Positions 52,487 through 60,567 of a stretch of 64,000 bases of DNA are shown one piece after another (position 1 is the stretch's first letter; each line of letters starts with the position of its first letter). Source of the DNA: Methanohalophilus halophilus. GTDB lineage: Archaea > Halobacteriota > Methanosarcinia > Methanosarcinales > Methanosarcinaceae. Location of the stretch: the NCBI RefSeq assembly GCF_001889405.1, contig NZ_CP017921.1:1006057-1070056 (forward strand), in the 5' to 3' direction. Both the position numbers and the translations under genes were made by a program. Under the pieces are notes generated by a model, which searched no databases, was not told the origin of the DNA, and worked only from the letters and a program-made list of their open reading frames with translations.

Positions 52487-53977
52487 ATGAAAGAACACTA
52501 CTATCCAGGCTCACGCCCATTGGAAGGTGTCGAACTTAATCTCTTCTCCGAAGATGATTTAAGAAAGATCCATTATGCAACAATGGAATGCTTCAAGAAC
52601 CCTGGTATTCAGGTTTCTGATGCTGAAGCAAGGCAGATCTTCAAGGAAGCCGGCTGTGAAGTCGATGAAAAGAATCAGGTCGTAAAGATCCCTGAATTCC
52701 TTGTAAACAGAGCTCTTATGGACTCTCCTTCAAAGTTTACTCTCTGGGGACGTGACAAGAAAAACAATACTGTGCAGGAGCATAAGGGTAAGGTCAACTG
52801 GACTTGCTTCGGTACTGGTGTCAAGATGTGCAACTATGAAGCACCAGGCAAGTACAAGACTGTCGATTCCGTTGAGCAAGATGTAGCAGACACCGCCAAA
52901 CTTTGTGATTGGGCAGACAACATTGACTACTACTCCCTCGCAGTATCTGCCAGAGACTGGGCAGGCAAGGGTGCACAGGATGTTCACGAAACATTCACAC
53001 CATTGACCAACACCTCAAAGCACTTCCACCACATCGATCCTGTAGGCGAAAGTGTTGAGTATTACAGGGACATGGTCCATGCCTACTATGGTGGAGACGA
53101 AGAAGAAGCTCGTAAGAAACCAATTTTCTCCATGCTTCTCTGTCCAACCAGCCCTCTTGAACTCAGCAGCAACGCATGTCAGGTTATCATAAAGGGTGCA
53201 CGCTTTGGTATCCCTGTAAATGTCCTGAGTATGGCTATGTCCGGCGGTTCATCTCCAGTATTCCGTGCTGGTACCCTCGTTACACACAATGCAGAGGTCC
53301 TTGCAGGTATCGTACTTGCACAGCTTGTAGTACCAGGTACTTCAGTATGGTATGGTAGTTCAACCACAACCTTCGACCTGAAGAGGGGTACTGCTCCAGT
53401 AGGTGCACCTGAACTTGGTCTTATCAGTGCGGCAGTCGGTAAACTTGCACAGTTCTATGGTCTTCCATCCTTTGTTGCAGGTACCTAGGCTGATGCCAAG
53501 GTCCCAGATGGCCAGGCAGGTCACGAGAAGACAATGACTACCCTGCTTCCTGCATTTTCCGGATGTAACACCCTTTATGGTGCAGGTATGCTTGAACTCG
53601 GTATGACCTTCTCTCTTGAGCAGCTCGTATTCGACAACGACATGATCGAGATGACCAAGTCCGCAATGCGTGGAATTCCTGTTGACGAACTGACCCTTGG
53701 TGTAGAATCCATCCAGAAGGTAGGAATTGGTAAGAACTTCCTTGCACACAAACAGACAAGGAACTACATTGACAGAGTATCTGATCCAAAACTCATCAAC
53801 AGGGATATGTTCGGTGACTGGGAGGCAGCAGGTTCCAAGGATCTTGCAACCGTTGCTCACGAAAAGGTTGTTGACGTCATGAAGAACCATGAAGTTACAC
53901 CTGTCGATGCTGACCTTATGAAAGACATGAAAGCTGTCATGGACAAGGCAGACGAAGATGTCAGGAACGCAATGTAA
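52487..53977 (+). CDS. mttB: Trimethylamine methyltransferase MttB with pyrrolysine
   Basis: The gene codes for 496 residues including one pyrrolysine at codon 334 (TAG at 53486-53488), the known Pyl position. Before it are [11 protein letters not shown], and after it [20 protein letters not shown] in the same frame. The protein moves one methyl group of trimethylamine to the corrinoid of MttC. The TIM-barrel length is normal. The ATG follows AGGAGTGAAAGGAAA. The TAG is not a frameshift or nonsense because the whole downstream part is conserved. Confidence 0.98.
53486..53488 (+). other. Pyrrolysine codon (TAG) of mttB
   Basis: In-frame amber codon at position 334 between FVAGT and ADAKV. The reading frame stays open for 162 further codons. 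It matches the site described for MttB of Methanosarcina barkeri. Confidence 0.97.
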
Positions 53978-54011
53978 TTTAATTTCAATTTAAATTTTTA
54001 GGAGAATAAAA

Positions 54012-54662
54012 ATGGCTACACAGGAAGAGTTACAAGAAAAAGGAAAAGCTGCAGTTATGGATTTTGATGACGAAGCAGTTGTAGAAGTTGCAGAAGAATG
54101 TATCTCTGCAGGACTTGACCCGGTCGCACTCATTCAGGAAGGCTTCACTGCTGGAATGAACGAGATTGGTGACCAGTTCGAGCAGGGTACCCTTTTCCTT
54201 CCACACGTAATTGCTGCATCCGAAGCAATGAGTGCAGGTGTTGAAGTTCTCACCCCCGAACTTGAGAAACTCAGTGCAAAATCCGAAGACAAAGGTACAA
54301 TCGCAATCGGTACCATCGAAGGTGACATTCACACCATCGGTAAGGATATCGTTGCAACCATGCTCAAGATCGCTGGTTTCAATGTCATCGATCTCGGAAG
54401 AGATGTACCAATTGCTGACTACGTCACCGCTGTAAAAGAAAATAAACCAGATATCATTGGTTCCTCTGCCCTGATGACCACCACAATGGTCCTTCAGACC
54501 CAGGTAGAAGAGCAGCTCAAGGAAGCTGGTGTACGTGACAGTGTCAAGACAATGGTCGGTGGAGCACCCGTTACCCAGGATTGGGCAACCAAGATAGGTG
54601 CAGACATCTACGCCGAGAACGCAACTGACGCAGTCGTCAAATGTAAGGCAGCAATGGAATAA
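54012..54662 (+). CDS. mttC: Trimethylamine corrinoid protein MttC
   Basis: The 216-residue protein has an N-terminal helical cap (GLDPVALIQEGFTAGMNEIG, then FLPHVIAASEAM) and a B12-binding Rossmann domain. Its DxHxxG motif is EGDIHTIGKDIV near residue 103, where His replaces the lower axial base of cobalamin. It carries the methyl group from MttB to MtbA. It is 34 nt from mttB with GGAG before the ATG. It is paralogous to mtbC. Confidence 0.97.
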   Translation: MATQEELQEKGKAAVMDFDDEAVVEVAEECISAGLDPVALIQEGFTAGMNEIGDQFEQGTLFLPHVIAASEAMSAGVEVLTPELEKLSAKSEDKGTIAIGTIEGDIHTIGKDIVATMLKIAGFNVIDLGRDVPIADYVTAVKENKPDIIGSSALMTTTMVLQTQVEEQLKEAGVRDSVKTMVGGAPVTQDWATKIGADIYAENATDAVVKCKAAME

Positions 54663-54676
54663 TTCCGTTGATGTGC

Positions 54677-54702
54677 GTGGGTGTATTGTTTAATACACCC
54701 AC
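54677..54702 (+). terminator. Strong hairpin between mttC and mttP
   Basis: GTGGGTGTATT (54677-54687) pairs perfectly with AATACACCCAC (54692-54702) across GTTT. The 11-bp stem could act as a terminator, processing site or attenuator that makes more mttBC than downstream mRNA. The next sequence (AAATTTATAACC) could hold a new promoter. Confidence 0.6.
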
Positions 54703-54793
54703 AAATTTATAACCTCTCTAATATCTATATATATTTGCTATATCAACTATAAATATTTGTAAATGAACTGGAGGAGTTTGTTTGGTAGATCTA

Positions 54794-54796
54794 TAA
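54794..54796 (+). other. In-frame ochre codon near the mttP start
   Basis: TAA at codon 5 of a frame that starts at a TTG with a well-spaced GGAGG. The codons on both sides look like gene sequence and continue the charged N-terminus seen before the first membrane helix. Confidence 0.5.
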
Positions 54797-54841
54797 GCAT
54801 TAAGACAAGCAGAACATGGAAGACGTATCCGCTTTGGATAT

Positions 54842-55828
54842 ATGTGGGCACTTTTCTGTGCTGTACTTTGGGGTCTCTGGTATATACCAGGTACCGTCGT
54901 ATGGGGTCTCGCACCCTTCGTTGAAATGTATACTGAAGTCGCATCAACAAGCGGCGACAGTATGGCATTGATAGTTACTGCAGTATTGATTACTGCATTA
55001 AATGCTGTGACAGTTGTACTTGCGCTATTCGTATGGAATGGTGTGCTTGGTAATTATGGTGAAATGATAAGGACAGCCAAGTCTTTCCACCCCTGTTCCA
55101 AGTGGTTCTTATTTGCATCTGTATTTGGTGGACCGGTTGCAATTCTTGGTTCCTTTATGGCAATGGGATTTGTCGGAGGAGCTTTTGCAGCGGTTGCCGC
55201 ATTGCTTTATCCTGTTATTGGTGCTGGCCTTGCTAATGTATGGCATGGTGAGAAGATCAGTAAGAGGGCAGCAATGGGTATTATTGTTATCATCGCCGGT
55301 GGTATTACCATCTTTGGTGGCGGTGTGATTTCCGAACTCCAGGCCGGAAGTGTTGGCTGGATTGGATATGTTGGTGGCCTTATGGCTGCATGTGGATGGG
55401 GTATCGAAGGTGCTGTTGCTGACAAGGGTCTTGACGTTGCAAATGCCGATGTCGGTCTTCACTTGAGATTCATCGCGGAACTTGCCATCTGGATAATCAT
55501 TGCGCTGCCTTTGCTCGCAATCATGGGTTACCCGGTCTTCACATATGCATTCCAGGTATTCCAGCCTTGGACAATACTCATGTTCGTATTTGCAGGAATC
55601 ACTTTCGGATTCTGTTATGTGTCCTGGTACAAGTCCTTCCCACTTATCGGTGTCGGACGTGGTCAGGGTATTGCAAACCTGTACGGTATGTTTGCTGTGA
55701 TTTCCACAATTTTGTTCTTCGGTGATGTACCACAGTGGACCGTGCTGGTTGGTGGTGCTCTCTGTATCGTTGGTAGTTTCATAATGTTCTCCGAAGAGAG
55801 TCTGGAACTCGAAACACTAAGGAACTGA
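54842..55828 (+). CDS. mttP: Trimethylamine permease-like protein MttP (start uncertain)
   Basis: The 328-residue polytopic protein has about ten helices with WGLWYIPGTVVWGLAPF near the start, the MttP/DMT-like permease family. The visible start is the ATG at 54842 without a clear ribosome binding site. In the same frame a TTG at 54782 sits 7 nt after GGAGG and would read VDL, then TAA (54794-54796), then ALRQAEHGRRIRFGY. The TAA therefore appears to break the true N-terminus at codon 5. Either a nonsense mutation, a sequence error, or reinitiation at 54842 applies. It likely imports methylamine. Confidence 0.85.
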   Translation: MWALFCAVLWGLWYIPGTVVWGLAPFVEMYTEVASTSGDSMALIVTAVLITALNAVTVVLALFVWNGVLGNYGEMIRTAKSFHPCSKWFLFASVFGGPVAILGSFMAMGFVGGAFAAVAALLYPVIGAGLANVWHGEKISKRAAMGIIVIIAGGITIFGGGVISELQAGSVGWIGYVGGLMAACGWGIEGAVADKGLDVANADVGLHLRFIAELAIWIIIALPLLAIMGYPVFTYAFQVFQPWTILMFVFAGITFGFCYVSWYKSFPLIGVGRGQGIANLYGMFAVISTILFFGDVPQWTVLVGGALCIVGSFIMFSEESLELETLRN

Positions 55829-55849
55829 AGTGATCAGGAGGTATAAAGA

Positions 55850-56143
55850 ATGTCTAACTTACCACGAAAAATTAGATTGATGGAAATCATGCAGGATGGC
55901 AGCGAATACTGGAATTATGAAGTCATCAAGCAGGCAATGCAGGACTTTGGTTTTCAGAGCGATTTTTCTCGCGACACTTTGAACATGGACCTGATTGAAC
56001 TGGCAGCAGTAGCTTTCATCAAGGAAGTCGATCTCAAGGTCGATGATGAAGGTGTTTACAAGAAGGGTTTCCTTCTGCACAAGTATGTAATCACTGAAGC
56101 TGGAAAAACCAGACTTTCCGATGCATGTATGTACGCAATCTAA
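55850..56143 (+). CDS. Conserved protein of the methylamine operon (orf97)
   Basis: The 97-residue soluble protein starts SNLPRKIRLMEIMQDGSEYW. The middle is helical (EVIKQAMQDFGF) and the end is LLHKYVITEAGKTRLSD, with a winged-helix-like look. It is 21 nt after mttP with AGGAGG 8 nt before the ATG. It may regulate or accompany the transporter. I do not recognise a named family; a DNA- or RNA-binding role is inference. Confidence 0.75.
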   Translation: MSNLPRKIRLMEIMQDGSEYWNYEVIKQAMQDFGFQSDFSRDTLNMDLIELAAVAFIKEVDLKVDDEGVYKKGFLLHKYVITEAGKTRLSDACMYAI

Positions 56144-56156
56144 GGAGGCTTTGTAA

Positions 56157-56294
56157 ATGACACAAATGGAAGCATATACAGCATTCTTTGACTCTGCATA
56201 TGTCCCTGCAGGGGAATATGTATGGTTGTTTGTTGTACTGGCTATTGCCTTTTTGGCAATCTGGCAGGCAAGGACTTGGGTATCGAATTTCTAA
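56157..56294 (+). CDS. 45-residue membrane protein of the methylamine operon (orf45)
   Basis: The short gene has AAGGAGG 8 nt before ATG (same spacing as orf97) and ends in TAA. It encodes MTQMEAYTAFFDSAYVPAGE, then one membrane helix (YVWLFVVLAIAFLAIWQA) and a short tail. It is placed between orf97 and mtbC, so it is very probably translated. A partner or regulator of MttP is the natural guess. It is below the usual length cut-off for gene finders. Confidence 0.8.
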   Translation: MTQMEAYTAFFDSAYVPAGEYVWLFVVLAIAFLAIWQARTWVSNF

Positions 56295-56332
56295 ACTTTA
56301 AAACGTAAAATATATATAGATATTAAGCAGTT

Positions 56333-56373
56333 GATGGAGTTGGCAGGTGGGTGTTCACATGCCAATATCCATC
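56333..56373 (+). promoter_or_regulatory. Hairpin 1 in the mtbC leader
   Basis: GATGGA (56333-56338) with TCCATC (56368-56373), and TTGGCA (56340-56345) with TGCCAA (56360-56365), form a two-part stem with a 14-nt loop. It lies between orf45 and mtbC. Together with hairpin 2 it may be a terminator or regulatory leader. Confidence 0.6.
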
Positions 56374-56387
56374 GCTGATTGTGTTTT

Positions 56388-56408
56388 TTCTATAGTTTCA
56401 CTATAGAA
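56388..56408 (+). promoter_or_regulatory. Hairpin 2 in the mtbC leader
   Basis: TTCTATAG pairs perfectly with CTATAGAA across TTTCA, followed by CTTTTT and then the ribosome binding site AAGGAGG at 56415-56421. The stem plus T run looks like an intrinsic terminator placed directly before mtbC. Confidence 0.6.
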
Positions 56409-56429
56409 CTTTTTAAGGAGGTTGTAACA

Positions 56430-57068
56430 ACGACAAAAGAAGAATTATACAAAGAATTGTCTGACGCTATTGTAAGTTGCAAGAAAGATCAGGTTCTTGC
56501 TGCTGTCGAAAAAGCCCGTGGTGAACTCGAGGCTCCCGACATCATTGAGAATGGTCTTGCAGCAGGTATGAACGAAGTTGGTACCCTTTTTGAAAGGGGT
56601 AAATTATTCCTTCCACATGTCATGATGGCTGCAGAAGCCATGCAGGCCGGTGTGGATGAACTTAAAGACGATATGCCTGAATCATCCGGAAAAGCGGCTG
56701 GTGTAATTGTCAATGGTACAGTAGAGGGAGATGTCCATGACATCGGTAAGGCTATTGTATCCACCATGCTCCAGACATCAGGATTCGAAGTCTATGACAT
56801 TGGCCGTGATGCACCTGTAGCAGATTTCATTGCCAAGATCAAGGAAACCAATGCAAACATGGTTGGTGTTTCCGCACTTATGACCACCACTCTCCAGGGC
56901 CAGAAGGAAGTAATCGAAGCCCTCGAAGAAGAAGGTCTCCGTGACAAGGTAAAAGTAATGGTAGGCGGCGCACCTGCAACCAATGCATGGGCCAAAAAGA
57001 TCGGTGCAGACTGCTATGCAGAAAATGCAACTGAAGCTGTAGCCAAAGCAAAAGAGCTTCTCTTGTAA
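56430..57068 (+). CDS. mtbC: Dimethylamine corrinoid protein MtbC (ACG at the start position)
   Basis: The 212-residue product has the N-terminal cap (GLAAGMNEVGTLFERGKLFL) and a B12 domain with EGDVHDIGKAIV (DxHxxG). It receives the methyl group of dimethylamine from MtbB. No ATG, GTG or TTG has a ribosome binding site. AAGGAGG (56415-56421) is followed after 8 nt by ACG at 56430, then TKEELYKELSDAI, the expected N-terminus after Met. So ACG may be the start, or ATG was changed to ACG. A TTG at 56379 is in frame but lies within the hairpins. Confidence 0.92.
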   Translation, partial: TTKEELYKELSDAIVSCKKDQVLAAVEKARGELEAPDIIENGLAAGMNEVGTLFERGKLFLPHVMMAAEAMQAGVDELKDDMPESSGKAAGVIVNGTVEGDVHDIGKAIVSTMLQTSGFEVYDIGRDAPVADFIAKIKETNANMVGVSALMTTTLQGQKEVIEALEEEGLRDKVKVMVGGAPATNAWAKKIGADCYAENATEAVAKAKELLL

Positions 57069-57079
57069 GGTGATTATTT

Positions 57080-58483
57080 ATGGCAAACGAATATTTCTTA
57101 AGAATGGGAGATGGCGAGCGTATCTCCATGACCAAGGACCAGATCATTGCAGACCTCCAGGAAGGTAGTGCAGATGCAGCAGACCTTGGTAACATTCCTG
57201 AACTTTCCGGGGATGAACTTGACAAACTCGCAGATATCATAATGGATTCCAACCGCCTTGTCAGTGTCGAGCCTGGTATGGAAATCCCGGTTACCCACGA
57301 CATTGGAACCCTCAGGATCGATGGTGACCAGGGTAACAGCGGAGTAGGCATCCCATCCAGCCGTCTTACTGGCTGTATGATGCACGAGAGAGGTTTCGGT
57401 GCTGACACAATGGAATTGGGTCATATCGACTACAGTTTCAAACCTGTCAAACCAGTAATTGCCCAGGAACAGCAGGCAATGGAAGTCTGTCAGCAGAACA
57501 TGACTGTCCCCCTTCTCTACGGTGCAATGCCAAACCTTGGTCTCTATTATACACCAGATGGTCCATTCGAAAACCCTGGTGACCTCATGAAGGCTTTCAA
57601 GATCAACGAAGCCCGTGAATCCATCGAGCATGCTGGTGACCACGCAACCCGTGACATCACCTGGATCATGCAGCACCTTCAGAAAGTAGGTTGTGACGGT
57701 GTCAACTTCGATACCATCGGTGCAGCCGGTGATGGAGATGTATATGCATCCCTGTACGCAATGAAAGCACTCAGGGAAGAATTCCCTAACATCTACATCG
57801 AAGCAGGTATGGCCGGAGAATGTACCCTTGGTATGCACGGTGAACTTGAGTTCGAAGGTAAGGCTCTTGCAGGCCTCTGGCCGCATGAACAGGTGCCACT
57901 TGCTGAAGAAGCCGGTGCGAACGTGTTCGGCCCGGTCTGTAACACCAACACCAGCAAGACCTCTGCATGGAATCTTGCTCGTGCAGTAACCTTCACCAAA
58001 GCAGCCGTTTCAGCTGCAAACATCCCCTGTCATGTTGATATGGGTATGGGTGTCGGCGGTATTCCAATGTTCGAGACTCCACCGATCGATGCAGTAACCC
58101 GTGCCAGCAAGGCAATGGTTGAAGTTGCAGGTGTCGATGGTATATAGATCGGAGTTGGCGACCCAATAGGTATGCCAATCTCACACATCATGGCATCCGG
58201 TCTTACAGGTATGCGTGCAGCCGGTGACCTTGTTGCCAGGATGCAGTTCTCCGAGAACATGCGCATAAATGAAGCCAAGGACTATGTCGCCAAGAAACTC
58301 GGTGTACAGGCACTTGATCTGGGTGACGAGCACATCATGAGGGAAATCCGTGAAGACCTTGATATTGGCGTACTTACATCCGTTCCAGGATGTGCCAAAG
58401 GTATCGCATCCAAGATGAATATTGAGAAACTTCTCGATATTGACATCAACTGCTGTGACAAATTCAGGGAAATCACAGGCTAA
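57080..58483 (+). CDS. mtbB: Dimethylamine methyltransferase MtbB with pyrrolysine
   Basis: The protein has 467 residues including pyrrolysine at codon 356 (TAG, 58145-58147), the known site. EVAGVDGI precedes and [18 protein letters not shown] follows. It demethylates dimethylamine and hands the methyl to MtbC. The start follows GGTGATTATTT. Length matches the family exactly. It is the last gene of the methylamine cluster; an antiporter follows after 158 nt. Confidence 0.98.
58145..58147 (+). other. Pyrrolysine codon (TAG) of mtbB
   Basis: In-frame TAG at codon 356 between VDGI and QIGVGDP; conserved sequence continues for 111 codons. Confidence 0.97.
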
Positions 58484-58640
58484 ATAAAATAATGTTCTGT
58501 CTGCTTCTTGCAGATAGGACTTCTTTCTTCTTTTTTGAACTAAATATTAACGATCATTTATGGATTCATGTTTTTCATAAAAGATTTATATATGAAAACC
58601 TTTTTTTTGTTATCATATTAACCTCATCGGAGATAACAGG

Positions 58641-60473
58641 GTGGATTCAATATATTTCTTACAGGTTGCACTTGCTGTGCTTCTCATGACTATTATAGCC
58701 CACCTGTTGAGTATGCGCTTTCGTATGCCTATATTGATTTTCCTTTTGATTGAGGGAATAATCGCAGGCCCAGAGATTCTTAATATATTGGATCCCACGA
58801 TTTTGGGTGAAGGCCTAACAGCAATTGTTGCCCTCTGTGTGTCTGTCATTGTTTTTGATGGTGGCCTTCATATTGATCTTCGTTCTATACGTAGTATTCA
58901 AAAAAGTGTATTAAGACTTGTTATATTTGGCGTTGTTGTAACATTTATACTAGCTACGACAGCCAGTTATTATATTGCAGGCCTACCTCTGAATATTGCT
59001 GCCCTATTTGGTGCACTTGTAACAGCTACCGGTCCAACTGTAATCACTCCACTTGTAAGGAACGTCAATGTTCCCCATAAAGTCAGTAAGATACTTGAAC
59101 TTGAAGGTGTTCTCAATGATGCTGCAAGTGTCATATTGGCAGCACTTATTTTTGAATTGATTGTTTCACCTCTTTCAGGTTTGGAACTTGTCGGTTTTTT
59201 CATACAACGAGTAGGAATGGGGCTGATTTTTGGGCTAGCCAGTGGCTTTTTGCTGCGAAATATCCTTGGCAAAATACTCCTTACTGAACAAACAGTACGG
59301 TTCATTACCTTTACAATGGTGATTGCCACTTTTGTGATTGCTGAGTCTTTTGCCAATGAATCGGGCATTCTTGCTGTTGCAATATTTGGTATTATGGTGG
59401 GTTCATCCAAAGTTCCCTATAAATCTGCACTAAAAGAGTTCAAGGCTGATCTTGTATTGATGATGTTGTCTTTGATCTTCCTGTTACTTGCAGCATTACT
59501 GCGTTTTGATTATATTATACAGATAGGGCTTGTGGGTGTAGCGGTTGTAATGGTCTTGATTTTTGTGGCCAGGCCAATTTCTGTATTTCTTTCTACCCGT
59601 GGCACATCTTTTAATCGCAATGAAAAATTATTCGTTTCCTTTGTCGGTCCAAGGGGTGTGGTTCCTGCTTCGATTGCAACCTATTTTGCAGTAAAATTAA
59701 ATTCAATGGGGATGGTAGGCGGCGATGCCCTTGTAGGACTTATATTTATTACTATCATTATTACGGTTTTAATGACCGGTTCCTTTGCCAATCGTGTTGC
59801 TAAGTTCTTAGGAGTGATTCCAATGGAGATACTTGTTGTAGGTGGCGGTGAGGTTGGAAAGATTCTCGCCGAGCGTTTTGAAAAGAGAGGGGAAAATGTA
59901 GTGGTTGTAGACCCTTCCGAAGAAAATTGCCAGAAATTGATGAAATCTGACATAAGAGTTGTGCATGGTGATGCGGAAGATATTAATGTCCTTAAGGAAG
60001 CAGGAATTGATCATGCTAAATATGTGGTTGCAACTACTGACAAGGACAATACTAATCTTTTAATTTGCCAGATTGCCAAGACCAAGTTTAATTTTGATAA
60101 GGACCAGATCGTTGCACGTGTAAATAATATTGAAAACCTTCATGCTTTCTGGGACCTTGAAATAAGAGCAATGAGTCCTGCAATGACAACTGCTCTTGTG
60201 CTGGACAATATGGTAGGCCGTCCTCATATGTTCTCCATGTGTGAAGTTGGGGAAGGAGCCGACATCATAGAGGCACATGTAAGTAATCCCAAAGTTGTAG
60301 GCAAAGCTATAAGTGAACTTAACTTGCCTGAAAACAGTCTTCTGTTAATGGTCCGCAGAGGTAATGAATCCTTTATCGCCAACGGGAATATTGTACTTGA
60401 ATATGACGATATTGTAACTGTAATTGGTGAAGGCGATTCAGCACAGAAGGTTGCAGACCTTTTTGAGCGTTGA
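58641..60473 (+). CDS. CPA-type Na+ or K+/H+ antiporter with RCK (TrkA) domains
   Basis: The 610-residue protein starts at GTG (58641). About 12 membrane helices (residues 1-390) hold TATGPTVITPLV, EGVLNDAAS and FVGPRGVVPASIA, the NhaP/CPA1 transport motifs. A TrkA-N/RCK domain follows (EILVVGGGEVGKILAERF near 395), then TrkA-C (EYDDIVTVIGEG). The RCK domain can sense nucleotide or cyclic di-AMP. It fits an organism that balances salt. Cation preference cannot be read from the sequence. Confidence 0.93.
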   Translation: MDSIYFLQVALAVLLMTIIAHLLSMRFRMPILIFLLIEGIIAGPEILNILDPTILGEGLTAIVALCVSVIVFDGGLHIDLRSIRSIQKSVLRLVIFGVVVTFILATTASYYIAGLPLNIAALFGALVTATGPTVITPLVRNVNVPHKVSKILELEGVLNDAASVILAALIFELIVSPLSGLELVGFFIQRVGMGLIFGLASGFLLRNILGKILLTEQTVRFITFTMVIATFVIAESFANESGILAVAIFGIMVGSSKVPYKSALKEFKADLVLMMLSLIFLLLAALLRFDYIIQIGLVGVAVVMVLIFVARPISVFLSTRGTSFNRNEKLFVSFVGPRGVVPASIATYFAVKLNSMGMVGGDALVGLIFITIIITVLMTGSFANRVAKFLGVIPMEILVVGGGEVGKILAERFEKRGENVVVVDPSEENCQKLMKSDIRVVHGDAEDINVLKEAGIDHAKYVVATTDKDNTNLLICQIAKTKFNFDKDQIVARVNNIENLHAFWDLEIRAMSPAMTTALVLDNMVGRPHMFSMCEVGEGADIIEAHVSNPKVVGKAISELNLPENSLLLMVRRGNESFIANGNIVLEYDDIVTVIGEGDSAQKVADLFER

Positions 60474-60567
60474 TTACTTTCAGCCCACTTCAAACATCTA
60501 TATATACCCAAACGCCATATTCACCTTTGCCTCTCTAGAAGGAAAAACAAGAGGTCAAGGTGATTTT

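Noticed and set aside
52487-53488. mttB as a truncated or broken gene
   Set aside because: The stop is TAG at the known pyrrolysine position and the frame continues with conserved sequence, so it is one gene.
57080-58147. mtbB as a truncated gene
   Set aside because: Same reason: TAG at codon 356, the known site, with the frame conserved after it.
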